Below the pieces are notes generated by a model. That model was not told where the DNA came from. It saw nothing but the letters and a program-made list of their open reading frames with translations, and did not search any database. Shown piece by piece: positions 49,125 through 57,943 of a stretch of DNA of 64,000 nt (its first letter is position 1; the number at the start of each line of letters is the position of its first letter). The stretch is from Chryseobacterium potabilaquae (lineage in GTDB: Bacteria > Bacteroidota > Bacteroidia > Flavobacteriales > Weeksellaceae). The stretch covers positions 62,001-126,000 of the forward strand of contig NZ_CACVBR010000003.1 of NCBI RefSeq assembly GCF_902728265.1, written 5' to 3'. The translations under genes were made by a program, and so were the position numbers.

Positions 49125-49167
49125 AAAAAATGAGGTAATCTAAATAAATAGGTCACCTTATTTTTTT
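49125..49167 (+). terminator. Terminator of pncB and the YCII gene
   Basis: AAAAAATGAGGT and ACCTTATTTTTT arms (one G-U pair), about 18-nt loop, T run. Confidence 0.65.
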
Positions 49168-49188
49168 AAATTTATATAAAAACAATCC

Positions 49189-49944
49189 ATGAAAACCATA
49201 GAAGAAGTTCTCAAAAAACTTGACGAAATAATTATTTGGAGTAAAGAAAACCAAAGTCCCATAGGATATTTTGCTTCAACCTACAGAATTATGACCGCAC
49301 AAGTATTGAAAGGAATTCAGCAAAAAAAATTTGAAGATAATCCCAGAATGGTTATATTAGATATTGCCTTTGCACAAAGATATCTTGACGCGTGGGAAAA
49401 CTATCGAAAAGGTAAAAAATGTTCCAATTCTTGGTATATAGCATTTGAAGCTGCACAGAATAAAAATCTTTTGATTTTACAACACATCTTTCTTGGCATG
49501 AACGCTCACATTAATTTAGATCTTGGAGTGTCTGCTGCTTCCGTAATGCCCTACCGAAAAATAAACCCTCTAAAAAAAGACTTTGAAAATATTAATAACA
49601 TCATCTCTTCCATTAATCAAAAAGTCCAGGATTCTTTAAATAAAATCTGCTATCCTGTTGATCTTATTGATAAAATATCAAATGGAAAAGATAATACCAT
49701 ATTAGATTTTGCTATTTCAAAGGCTAGAGAAACCTCATGGGCTACCGCAGTAATCACATCCAACACTCCTAATTTTTTAAGAAGCTCTGTCATCAATATT
49801 GTTGATTATGCCGCAGCTAAAATAGCATCACAAATTTTAAATCCAAAAATCCTCACTCCCTCTCTGTTGAAAGAATTAAAAAAATGCGAAAGCAATGATG
49901 TAACAAAGAATATTGATATTTTAGTGTCTACAAAAAGTATGTAA
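49189..49944 (+). CDS. DUF5995 family protein
   Basis: 251 residues, all-helical, no signal peptide. The block LLILQHIFLGMNAHINLDLG (about 93-112) is the DUF5995 hallmark, with conserved His residues that could bind metal. Other conserved parts: SPIGYFASTYRIMTAQVLKG, ARETSWATAV. Function unknown. Own transcription unit between terminators. Confidence 0.75.
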   Translation: MKTIEEVLKKLDEIIIWSKENQSPIGYFASTYRIMTAQVLKGIQQKKFEDNPRMVILDIAFAQRYLDAWENYRKGKKCSNSWYIAFEAAQNKNLLILQHIFLGMNAHINLDLGVSAASVMPYRKINPLKKDFENINNIISSINQKVQDSLNKICYPVDLIDKISNGKDNTILDFAISKARETSWATAVITSNTPNFLRSSVINIVDYAAAKIASQILNPKILTPSLLKELKKCESNDVTKNIDILVSTKSM

Positions 49945-49949
49945 TAAAA

Positions 49950-49974
49950 ATACCGGAACAAGATGTTCCGGTAT
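49950..49974. terminator. Bidirectional terminator between the DUF5995 gene and the RND pump
   Basis: ATACCGGAACA (49950-49960), loop AGA, perfect complement (49964-49974). On the minus strand it is followed by TTTTTATTAC, so it best serves the RND operon. Confidence 0.8.
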
Positions 49975-50002
49975 AACAAGAGAATCAAATTCTATAAATG
50001 GT

Positions 50003-53000
50003 CTAGCGTACTTTTTTTCGATACGCATAGAAAAATATAGTAGGTAATATTGTAAATGATAATATCATACATATGATTAATCCTCCTACAATCATAATTG
50101 CTAAAGGCTTTTGAATTTCAGAACCCATACCATTAGACATAGCTGCCGGAAACAATCCCATTGATCCCATCAAAGCAATCATTACCACAGGACGTATTCT
50201 ACTTTGTACTCCTTTTGAAATGGCATCTTTAAGAGACATTTTATTTTGTAGATTTTCTTTCATGACACCTATCAAAACAATTCCATCAATAGTGGCCACT
50301 CCAAACAGAATGATAAATCCTATTCCCGCAGAGATTCCAAAAATCGTTCCTGTAAACCACAAGGATAAAAAGCCTCCAATAAAAGCAAAAGCCAGTGTTA
50401 TAGAAGAAATTAAGGTATCTTTTATATTTCCAAAATTAAAGTATAATAACATTAAGATAAGGACCAAAGAAATAGGAACTACCATAGCTAATTGCTTTGC
50501 CGCTCTTTCTTTACTTTCAAATTCTCCGGCCCATGTCATTTTATTTTTCTTAGGGATATTAACATCTTTAGCAACTTTTTCTTTTGCTTCTTCTATTGTA
50601 CTCCCCAAATCTCTTCCTTCTATATTAAAACCAACTCCAATATATCTGCTATTTCCTTCACGATAAATAAATGAAGGGCCTGTATGATAATCGATGGTGG
50701 CAATTTCTTTTAATGGTACTTTTTTATTGTCTTGAGTCGGAATTAAAATATCACCAATCTTTTCGGGAGTATCACGATATTGTTTGTCAAATCTTAACAT
50801 GACATCAAACATCTTTTCATCTTCATAAAATTTGGTTGCAGCCTGCCCCCCAATAGTCATCTCAATAACAGCTTGAGCATCTGCAGTAGAAATTCCATAC
50901 TTTGACATCTTAGCATCATGAAGCTGAATCCTCAACTCCGGGAGACCTATATTTTTAAAAACATTGACATCTGAAATTCCGGGAACTGTCTTAATAGAAT
51001 TGGCGACCTGATTTGCATATTTTTCAAGCTCAAATAAATCATTCCCAAATATTTTAATAACTAATGGAGCTTTTACTCCAGCCACATACTCTTCTACATT
51101 ATCTTGAATAGGTTGACTAAATCCGAAATTAATACCTGGATATCTTTCTAATGATACCCTCATATCTTCCAGTAGCTGTTCCTTGGATATCTTTTTCTTC
51201 CATTCCTCTTCCGGCTTCAACTGAATATTAAATTCTATATTAAAGAAACCTGTAGGATCTGTACCGTCATTAGGACGTCCCGTCTGTGTCATTACAAATT
51301 TCACTTCATCATATTTCATTAAAATACCCTTCATTTCTTTTGTAAGTCGTACCGATTCTTCAAGATTCACACTATTAGGTAATGTTGCACGCACATAAAT
51401 TGCCCCTTCATTCAGTTTAGGTAAAAATTCAGATCCATAATTTGAGAAACGCCATATACAAACTGTCATCAAAGCAACAAAACCTACCATAAAAGCTTTT
51501 CTATAACGAATGCTTAGTTCATAAAACTTATAGATATTTACGCGGAAAAACCTTGAAATAAAATTTTCTTTTTCTTCTATATTTTTAGTAAGTAATAACT
51601 TACACATAGCCGGCACATAGGTTAAACTCAGAATCAACGATCCTAACAAAGCATATCCTAAGGTAAAAGCCAGTGGAGAGAACATCTTTCCTTCTACTTT
51701 TTGGAAAGAAAAAATAGGCATCAAAGCAACAATAAGAATCAGTAGCGCAAAGAATATATAACTCGCAACACTTCCTGCACTCTTTTTAATAATCCCCAAT
51801 TTGGACATCTTATTAAAGCGGGCTAAACCAACCTCTTTCGACTTATGCTCTAAGGCAACAAAGACATGTTCCACAATAACGAGTGTTCCTTCTAAGAGTA
51901 ATCCAAAATCCAAAGCGCCCATCGAAATTAAATTAGCTGGTAACCCTTGAATTTTCAGCATTATAATCGCAAAAAGAAACGCTAGAGGAATAACAGAAGC
52001 CACAATAAATGTAGTTCTCCAATTGTATAGAAAAATAAATACAATAAGGGAAACTAAAATGACACCTTCTACAAGATTTTTAGAAACCGTATGAACAGTC
52101 GTATTTACAAGTTCTGTACGATCAATAATTGGCACAATCTGAACATCTCCCGGCAATTCGCCCCCATTAAGCTCAGTAATTCTATCTTTTAGTCTCGATA
52201 TCACTTCACTTGGATTTTCACCACGAAGCATGATTACAATACCTTCTACTACATCATCTTTTTCATTATATCCCACTTGCCCTAATCTTGGCTTTGCAGA
52301 AACCCTTACCTCCGCTACATGTTTTACTAAAATAGGAGTAGATCCCTTAACTTCAATCTGAATATTTTCAATATCTTCTTTACTTTCTAAAAGCCCAATC
52401 CCTCGAACAACATACGCTTGATCTCCTTTAGAGACAACATCCCCTCCTACATTAATATTACTTTTAGAAACCGCTTCATACACATCCAATGGAGAAAGGT
52501 CATAGTTATGTAATTCTGTAGGATTGATTTTAATTTCATATGTTTTTTCTTCGCCTCCAAAACTAACCACGTCTGCTACACCTGGAACTGCAAGTAATTC
52601 CCTTTCAATTACCCAATCCTGGACAGATGTAATTTCTTTGATGGGTAGCTTACTTTTAATCATATAACGATAGATCTCTCCGGTAGCGCCCGAAGGGGGT
52701 TCTATACTATATTCTGCTCCATTGGGCAATTCTACATTTCCAAGTCTATTGGAAGCATATTGCTGAGCATAAAAATCACCCACATGATCATCAAAAACTA
52801 CTGTGACTACAGAAAGTCCAAACAAAGAAATAGACCGTACAGAAGTTTTGTTAGGTATTGTATTCATTTCCTTAGAAATAGGTAAAGTAATAAACTTCTC
52901 TATTTCTTCTGCACTTCTTCCCGGCCACTGAGTAATTACCCTTACTCTTGTATTGGTAACATCAGGAAAAGCTTCAATCGGGGTATGAATATATGAATAA

Positions 53001-53092
53001 ATTCCTCCGGCCAATAAAAGAATTGTTCCAAAAAGAACAATAAGTGAGTTCTTTAAAGAGAAGGAAACTATATTCTGAACAAATTTTCTCAT
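50003..53092 (-). CDS. Heavy-metal efflux RND transporter, CzcA/CusA family
   Basis: 1029 residues with the RND layout: TM1, large periplasmic loop (about 35-335), TM2-6, second loop, TM8-12. The heavy-metal (HME) subgroup is shown by the N-terminal IEAFPDVTNTRVRVITQWPG and the TM4 motif DFGLLLEG (395-402), close to the DFGxxxDG signature of divalent-cation (Co/Zn/Cd/Ni) pumps but with Glu401 in place of the second Asp. Exports cations from periplasm or cytoplasm out through the TolC-like partner. 12 nt after the adaptor gene; one operon of outer-membrane factor, adaptor and pump. Confidence 0.93.
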   Translation of the reverse strand: MRKFVQNIVSFSLKNSLIVLFGTILLLAGGIYSYIHTPIEAFPDVTNTRVRVITQWPGRSAEEIEKFITLPISKEMNTIPNKTSVRSISLFGLSVVTVVFDDHVGDFYAQQYASNRLGNVELPNGAEYSIEPPSGATGEIYRYMIKSKLPIKEITSVQDWVIERELLAVPGVADVVSFGGEEKTYEIKINPTELHNYDLSPLDVYEAVSKSNINVGGDVVSKGDQAYVVRGIGLLESKEDIENIQIEVKGSTPILVKHVAEVRVSAKPRLGQVGYNEKDDVVEGIVIMLRGENPSEVISRLKDRITELNGGELPGDVQIVPIIDRTELVNTTVHTVSKNLVEGVILVSLIVFIFLYNWRTTFIVASVIPLAFLFAIIMLKIQGLPANLISMGALDFGLLLEGTLVIVEHVFVALEHKSKEVGLARFNKMSKLGIIKKSAGSVASYIFFALLILIVALMPIFSFQKVEGKMFSPLAFTLGYALLGSLILSLTYVPAMCKLLLTKNIEEKENFISRFFRVNIYKFYELSIRYRKAFMVGFVALMTVCIWRFSNYGSEFLPKLNEGAIYVRATLPNSVNLEESVRLTKEMKGILMKYDEVKFVMTQTGRPNDGTDPTGFFNIEFNIQLKPEEEWKKKISKEQLLEDMRVSLERYPGINFGFSQPIQDNVEEYVAGVKAPLVIKIFGNDLFELEKYANQVANSIKTVPGISDVNVFKNIGLPELRIQLHDAKMSKYGISTADAQAVIEMTIGGQAATKFYEDEKMFDVMLRFDKQYRDTPEKIGDILIPTQDNKKVPLKEIATIDYHTGPSFIYREGNSRYIGVGFNIEGRDLGSTIEEAKEKVAKDVNIPKKNKMTWAGEFESKERAAKQLAMVVPISLVLILMLLYFNFGNIKDTLISSITLAFAFIGGFLSLWFTGTIFGISAGIGFIILFGVATIDGIVLIGVMKENLQNKMSLKDAISKGVQSRIRPVVMIALMGSMGLFPAAMSNGMGSEIQKPLAIMIVGGLIICMILSFTILPTIFFYAYRKKVR

Positions 53093-53104
53093 TCTTTCGG
53101 TTTA

Positions 53105-54211
53105 TTATTTAGATTGGGTTTTCAGATTTTCATAAATGAGCAATCCGTTTGACTCAATAATACTTTCTCCTGATTTTAAATCTCCCTCAACATAACTATA
53201 TTGAGCATTTGATGCGATCTCATTCACAGCTCGAATTTCCAACTCACAATCTTTTTTATACACGATTACAAAACTTTGATTATTATCAAAAATCAATGCC
53301 TTTTGAGGAATTGCTAACGCACTTTTATTTTGAGAATTAATAGGCAAAACAATATCTGCAGACATTCCTGGTCTGAGTTTCATATTGTTATTATCCATAA
53401 TAATTTTTGCTTTCAGTACCCTTTCATTTTCATTAAAAACTTGAGAAATGGCATTTACTTTCCCAGAAAAACTGTCATCCGGATACGCGAGTGTTTTTAC
53501 TATTGCGGGTTGATCAACATGTACATGCCTCATATTCGTAGCATATACATTAGCCATGACCCAAACCTTATCTAGATTTGAAATCGTAAAAAGAGGATCA
53601 CTTCCTGCCGTTACAGGCATTCCGTTTGATACATTTTTTTCTATTACATATCCATCAGCTGGAGCCTTAATTTGAATATTATTTCCTCCGGCAGAATACA
53701 GTTGCATATTTTTTCTCGTTTTTGAAATATTAGATTCTAAAATCTGTACCTCAGATTTTGCTTCTTGCAAATCTTTTTGAGAAGCTATATCATCTTTATA
53801 CATAGCTTCTACAGAGGATAGTTTTCTTTTTGCAACAGCTAATTGCGCTTGTAAAGTCTGAGTATCATCTTGCATTTCATTTAAGGAAGTACTTTTGACA
53901 TTCGCTAATACCTGACCTTTCTTTACGTAGTCTCCCAAAGAAAAATAGGTTTCTGTCACTACCCCATCTACTAGGCTTACAAACGGAACTGTTTTATCTG
54001 AGTTACTTTCAACTTCTCCGGTTAGCGTAATACTTTCTTCTATTGGCAGTGTTTTTACTTGAGCCAGCTTTATATCTTTTTTAAGCTCTTTACTAATACA
54101 ATAATTTGTTCTTTCTTCAGCAGCAGCCTGCTTTTTCTCTGTACAACCCACCATTGTTACAATAGTGGCAAAATAAATGACAGCGATATATTGAATCCTA
54201 TTTTTTTTCAT
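53105..54211 (-). CDS. RND efflux periplasmic adaptor (membrane fusion lipoprotein)
   Basis: 368 residues. Lipobox MVGC (Cys23) followed by TEKK. Order: beta-barrel strand (ESITLTGEVESNSDKTVP), lipoyl half (GDYVKKGQVLANVKS), coiled-coil hairpin (about 115-172), second lipoyl half (IKAPADGYVIEKNVSNGMPV), barrel and membrane-proximal domain. CzcB/CusB type; links pump and outer-membrane channel, and CusB-type adaptors bind metal through Met. Few Met residues here argue against a copper-specific role, fitting the divalent-type pump. Confidence 0.92.
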   Translation of the reverse strand: MKKNRIQYIAVIYFATIVTMVGCTEKKQAAAEERTNYCISKELKKDIKLAQVKTLPIEESITLTGEVESNSDKTVPFVSLVDGVVTETYFSLGDYVKKGQVLANVKSTSLNEMQDDTQTLQAQLAVAKRKLSSVEAMYKDDIASQKDLQEAKSEVQILESNISKTRKNMQLYSAGGNNIQIKAPADGYVIEKNVSNGMPVTAGSDPLFTISNLDKVWVMANVYATNMRHVHVDQPAIVKTLAYPDDSFSGKVNAISQVFNENERVLKAKIIMDNNNMKLRPGMSADIVLPINSQNKSALAIPQKALIFDNNQSFVIVYKKDCELEIRAVNEIASNAQYSYVEGDLKSGESIIESNGLLIYENLKTQSK

Positions 54212-54213
54212 AT

Positions 54214-55488
54214 TTATAAATCTTGTCCTACCACATATTGTAGGTTTTCATAGTATTGATTAAGTTCCTTTTTAGTATCTAAAATGATTGTTTTATTTCC
54301 AATATAAGTATCTAGAAAATCCATATATTCTAACATACTTATATTCCTAAGTCTAAAGTTTTTCTCATGACTGATAAGCAGATTATCTAAAGTCTCTTCA
54401 TAAGAAGCATCAATATCATGAGAAATTTGCTGGGTCCCTACATAATTTCTAAACACTGAACTAATCTCGTTTTCAGATTTTAGTATATTCTTTCGGGTTT
54501 CATTTTTTGTTTTCTCAATTTCTAATTTTGCTTCCTGAATATTCCCTTTATTGCGATCAAAAATGGGCAGATCAAAAGAAATTCCTAAACCAATAAAATC
54601 TTTCATGATATTCCCTCCACGATCATACCCTATTGATAATGCAAGATCCGGTGTTTTTAATGCGTTTTGTAATTCCAGATTTTTTTGAGCAGATTTTTCT
54701 TTATTTTTAGTAATAAGAATATCTGGTCGATTTTCTTTTGCTTTTTCTATCCATTGATCAAGCTCTAGCTCTGAGAGCTCTTTCTCTGGCATTGTAAAAG
54801 AATCAGAAATAACAATGTGTGTTTTTGCCGGAAACATTAATAATGCTTTCAATTCTACCTGTTGCTCTTCTACCTCCTGTCTTAAAGAAATCAGTTTCTT
54901 TTTAAAATCAATTTCTTGAGCTTTTAAACGAACATATTCTGCTTTGCTTATATTCCCTAAGTTTAATTGATTATTATATGATGCAGTAAGTTTTTCTATA
55001 GAAGAAATCTGACCTTCATACATCTTTTGCTGTTCCTGATTGTACAAGATTTCAGTGATTGTATTCCGTAAAGTTTTTTTAAGCTCACGTAAAACTTCCT
55101 GTAATTCATACTTTTCTCCATCCACTTCAATTTTCTGAAGTTCTATATTTTTCCTTCTCTTACCGGCAGTTTGTATCACCTGTTCTATTTCAGCAGAAAT
55201 CTGAAAATTCTGCCCCCAATTCCCAATTAGAGCCGGCTGTTCTTCTATATCATATGTTTTCCATAAGTTCACCTCACTAATACTTAATGTTGGATTCGGC
55301 CAAAATTTCGCCTGCAACACACGAGCTTCAGCTTGCGAGATCTCCAATTTCTGAGCGATAAGATCCAAATTATTGGCAAGAAAAATAGACTCGGCTTCTT
55401 TCCTGCTCATCCTGATGGTGTCCCCGGTTTGTGCCGAGAATAGACCGCAAAACTGAATAAACAATAAAATTAAAATCGTTTTTTTCAA
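54214..55488 (-). CDS. TolC-family outer membrane factor (CzcC-like)
   Basis: 424 residues from the TTG at 55488, giving the signal peptide LKKTILILLFIQFCGLFSAQ; a longer frame from a TTG at 55524 would place the promoter -7 box inside the coding region and is rejected. Two TolC repeats with long coiled coils (EAESIFLANNLDLIAQKLEI, ARVLQAKFWPNPTLSISEVN, then GLGISFDLPIFDRNKGNIQE). Forms the trimeric exit duct of the metal pump. 2 nt before the adaptor gene. Confidence 0.9.
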   Translation of the reverse strand: MKKTILILLFIQFCGLFSAQTGDTIRMSRKEAESIFLANNLDLIAQKLEISQAEARVLQAKFWPNPTLSISEVNLWKTYDIEEQPALIGNWGQNFQISAEIEQVIQTAGKRRKNIELQKIEVDGEKYELQEVLRELKKTLRNTITEILYNQEQQKMYEGQISSIEKLTASYNNQLNLGNISKAEYVRLKAQEIDFKKKLISLRQEVEEQQVELKALLMFPAKTHIVISDSFTMPEKELSELELDQWIEKAKENRPDILITKNKEKSAQKNLELQNALKTPDLALSIGYDRGGNIMKDFIGLGISFDLPIFDRNKGNIQEAKLEIEKTKNETRKNILKSENEISSVFRNYVGTQQISHDIDASYEETLDNLLISHEKNFRLRNISMLEYMDFLDTYIGNKTIILDTKKELNQYYENLQYVVGQDL

Positions 55489-55508
55489 AATATTACATTT
55501 TAGAAGTA

Positions 55509-55538
55509 CAAAAGTATCTTCCAAAAATTAAAGCCAAT
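55509..55538 (-). promoter_or_regulatory. Promoter of the metal-efflux operon
   Basis: On the minus strand ATTG (-33, centred at 55535-55538), 18 nt, TACTTTTG (55516-55509). Places the transcript start about 14 nt before the TTG start at 55488. Confidence 0.6.
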
Positions 55539-55776
55539 TTCAGGTGGTATTAAAGTTCAGTTAATCTAAAATTAGAATTTGATTAGAATGGAAAATGGGA
55601 CTCGAATATTTGTAACAAAAAAAGGAAAGAACTTAGGAATTTGACGAAATAAAAACAGCCTACCAGTTTCATTGTAGCGAACTGATAAACAGATTATTTA
55701 AGAGAAAACGATCTTAGAAATTATTTCTTAATCTTCTATATGATGGGAAAATCTATTAAAAAATAGGATATTATAA

Positions 55777-57144
55777 TTAAGGACTTTTCTTAAAAGGAAA
55801 TATAAGCGTAACATCAGTTCCCTGATTAAGGATAGATTCAATCTTCATGACAATTTGATGATGATCAAAAATACTTTTGGATAACGACAACCCTATTCCA
55901 CTTCCTTTTACTCCTTCTACATTTTTTCCTCGATAAAAGGTTTCGGTAATTTTAACCAAATCTTCTTGTGAAATTCCTTTTCCTTTATCTGAAACTCTAA
56001 TATGTAACTGGTTATTTTCCTCAAAAAGTTGTATAGATACGTCACTTCCTGCAGAATATTTAATCGCATTTTCTACAATATTATACAGGGCTAAATAAAG
56101 TAAGGTTTCATTCCCTTGAAATTCTAATGAAAAAGAGTGGGTAACCAACAGTTTTATGGTAATACCTGAATTATGTTTCCTCGTATTGGGTTCTAATTTT
56201 TCATAGATTTTCCAAATCAATTCATCAATTCTAATCGTTTGATGGGATTCCTCAAGCTTGGCAAGTCCCGACATTAACAAAAGATTGTTTAAAATATTCT
56301 CAATCTCGTATACATTTTCCAAGGATTCTTTTGCAACAGCACGATACTCTTCAGGCGTTCGGTCTTTTTGGGCAAAAACCTCCAAACTCCCGGAAATTGC
56401 AGCTAAAGGAGTTTTAAATTCGTGTGAAACATAATTGATGAAATTTTGTTGCAACAGAATACTTTCTGAAATTCTACCAAAAAGTTTATTATATGACTTT
56501 ATAAGGTCTTCCACTTCATCATGGGTATTCGCAGTAGTAATGGCTTGCGAAATATCATTGTAATCAACAGCGTTAATATGGTTAACTACATTAGAAATAG
56601 GCTTATAAACAATTTTTGACAAATACCTACTCAAGAAATAAATAACCAGCAAACCAATTAACAATACAGAAAGCATAATAATGGAAAGCCTAACCATTTG
56701 AGCTTTGAAAGAATTATTTGAATACTTTACAAAAACAACAAAATCTCCTTGATTGTCAGAATAAAAAATACCATAGTAAAAATTATTATCTGACATAAAC
56801 TGAACCCTTTTATTACTCCTAGCAATTTTTAGGTGTTGTATTTTAATATGAGGATCATGAACATTTTTTCCAAAAGTAACTGTATTATTCTTATCATAAA
56901 CTGCCACTTGCCTATTTTCAATAAGGCTATTATATTCTTTTTTTATTTGTGCATGGCGATTTTTAGGAAGCTCATCTTTTTCTAGATAATAAATGGCAGA
57001 AATAAGTGCAGTATTTTTTAATTTTTCAAAATAAAAAATCTTTGTACTATCATAGTATGCAAAAAATATTACGCCAAAAGTAATGACAGAAACAACCCCA
57101 AATGAAAGGCTGGATATCAATGTAAATCTATTTCTTAATGTCAT
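55777..57144 (-). CDS. Sensor histidine kinase
   Basis: 455 residues: TM1 about 10-30, periplasmic sensor about 31-150, TM2 about 151-171, HAMP linker, HisKA with FINYVSHEFKTPLAAISGSL (phosphorylated His241), HATPase with NIVENAIKY (N box), DKGKGI (G1) and GSGIGLSLS (G2). Follows its response regulator by 1 nt. The position directly upstream of the metal pump operon, same strand, suggests a CzcS/CusS-like metal sensor; the sensor domain has no obvious His/Met/Cys cluster, so the signal is inferred only from context. Confidence 0.92.
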   Translation of the reverse strand: MTLRNRFTLISSLSFGVVSVITFGVIFFAYYDSTKIFYFEKLKNTALISAIYYLEKDELPKNRHAQIKKEYNSLIENRQVAVYDKNNTVTFGKNVHDPHIKIQHLKIARSNKRVQFMSDNNFYYGIFYSDNQGDFVVFVKYSNNSFKAQMVRLSIIMLSVLLIGLLVIYFLSRYLSKIVYKPISNVVNHINAVDYNDISQAITTANTHDEVEDLIKSYNKLFGRISESILLQQNFINYVSHEFKTPLAAISGSLEVFAQKDRTPEEYRAVAKESLENVYEIENILNNLLLMSGLAKLEESHQTIRIDELIWKIYEKLEPNTRKHNSGITIKLLVTHSFSLEFQGNETLLYLALYNIVENAIKYSAGSDVSIQLFEENNQLHIRVSDKGKGISQEDLVKITETFYRGKNVEGVKGSGIGLSLSKSIFDHHQIVMKIESILNQGTDVTLIFPFKKSP

Positions 57145-57145
57145 A

Positions 57146-57820
57146 TCAATCTTTGACCAGATAACCTGTTCCTTTTATTGTATGAATAATTTTTTCTTCT
57201 TCTTCATCAATCTTGTTACGTATATAGGATATATAAACATCTACAAGATTGGTATTATTATCAAAATTAATCCCCCAAACACTATGTAAAATTTGCGTCC
57301 TACTCAGTACTTTATTCTTATTTTCTAATAAAAAACTCAGTAATTTATATTCTGTGGGCGAAAACTCTATCTCTTTACCATTTTGAGTCACTCTATGCAA
57401 ATCTTTATTAATAATAATATTACCACATCGCAAAAACTGCATTTCTTCTTGATAACTCATTCTATTTCTTCTGGTTAAAGCTTTTATTCTAGAAATCAGT
57501 TCTTCAAAATGAAATGGTTTTGATAAATAGTCATCAGCCCCCAAATCAAGCATATTTATTTTATCATCAGGACTATTTAAGGCACTAATAACCAAAATTG
57601 GAGTATAATTGCCTTTAAACCGAATCATTTGTGTAAGCTGCATTCCATCTAATCCTGGAAGCATAATATCCATTAGAATAACTTCAAATTCATAGGCACC
57701 AATCAACTCCCTTGCTTTCTCTCCGGAATCTGCTAGCGTCACATAATATCCAATCTCAGTAAGGCCTTTTACAAGAAAATTACTGATCCGTTGATCATCC
57801 TCAACCAATAAAATATTCAT
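57146..57820 (-). CDS. OmpR-family response regulator
   Basis: 224 residues. Receiver with acidic pocket EDD (7-9), phospho-acceptor Asp51 (ILMDIMLPG), Ser79 and Lys101 (LSKPF); winged-helix effector domain of the OmpR/PhoB type (EIEFSPTEYKLLSFLLENKN, NTNLVDVYISYIRNKID). Transcribed first, with the kinase. Probable activator of the adjacent metal-efflux operon (inferred from synteny). Confidence 0.93.
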   Translation of the reverse strand: MNILLVEDDQRISNFLVKGLTEIGYYVTLADSGEKARELIGAYEFEVILMDIMLPGLDGMQLTQMIRFKGNYTPILVISALNSPDDKINMLDLGADDYLSKPFHFEELISRIKALTRRNRMSYQEEMQFLRCGNIIINKDLHRVTQNGKEIEFSPTEYKLLSFLLENKNKVLSRTQILHSVWGINFDNNTNLVDVYISYIRNKIDEEEEKIIHTIKGTGYLVKD

Positions 57821-57931
57821 ATCTCAGAAATTTCCCATAAATATAGGCATCAAAAAAATAACTTCACCTATTAATTTTGTGATTCGGAGGTTAGCTTATC
57901 ATAATCTATTTTTTATCATTCTCTTTTTTCA

Positions 57932-57939
57932 TAATTTTG
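57932..57939 (+). promoter_or_regulatory. rmuC -7 element (TAATTTTG)
   Basis: Exact TAnnTTTG match ending only 4 nt before the rmuC ATG at 57944. If used, the transcript is leaderless or starts at the second ATG (57950). Confidence 0.45.
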
Positions 57940-57943
57940 AAAA

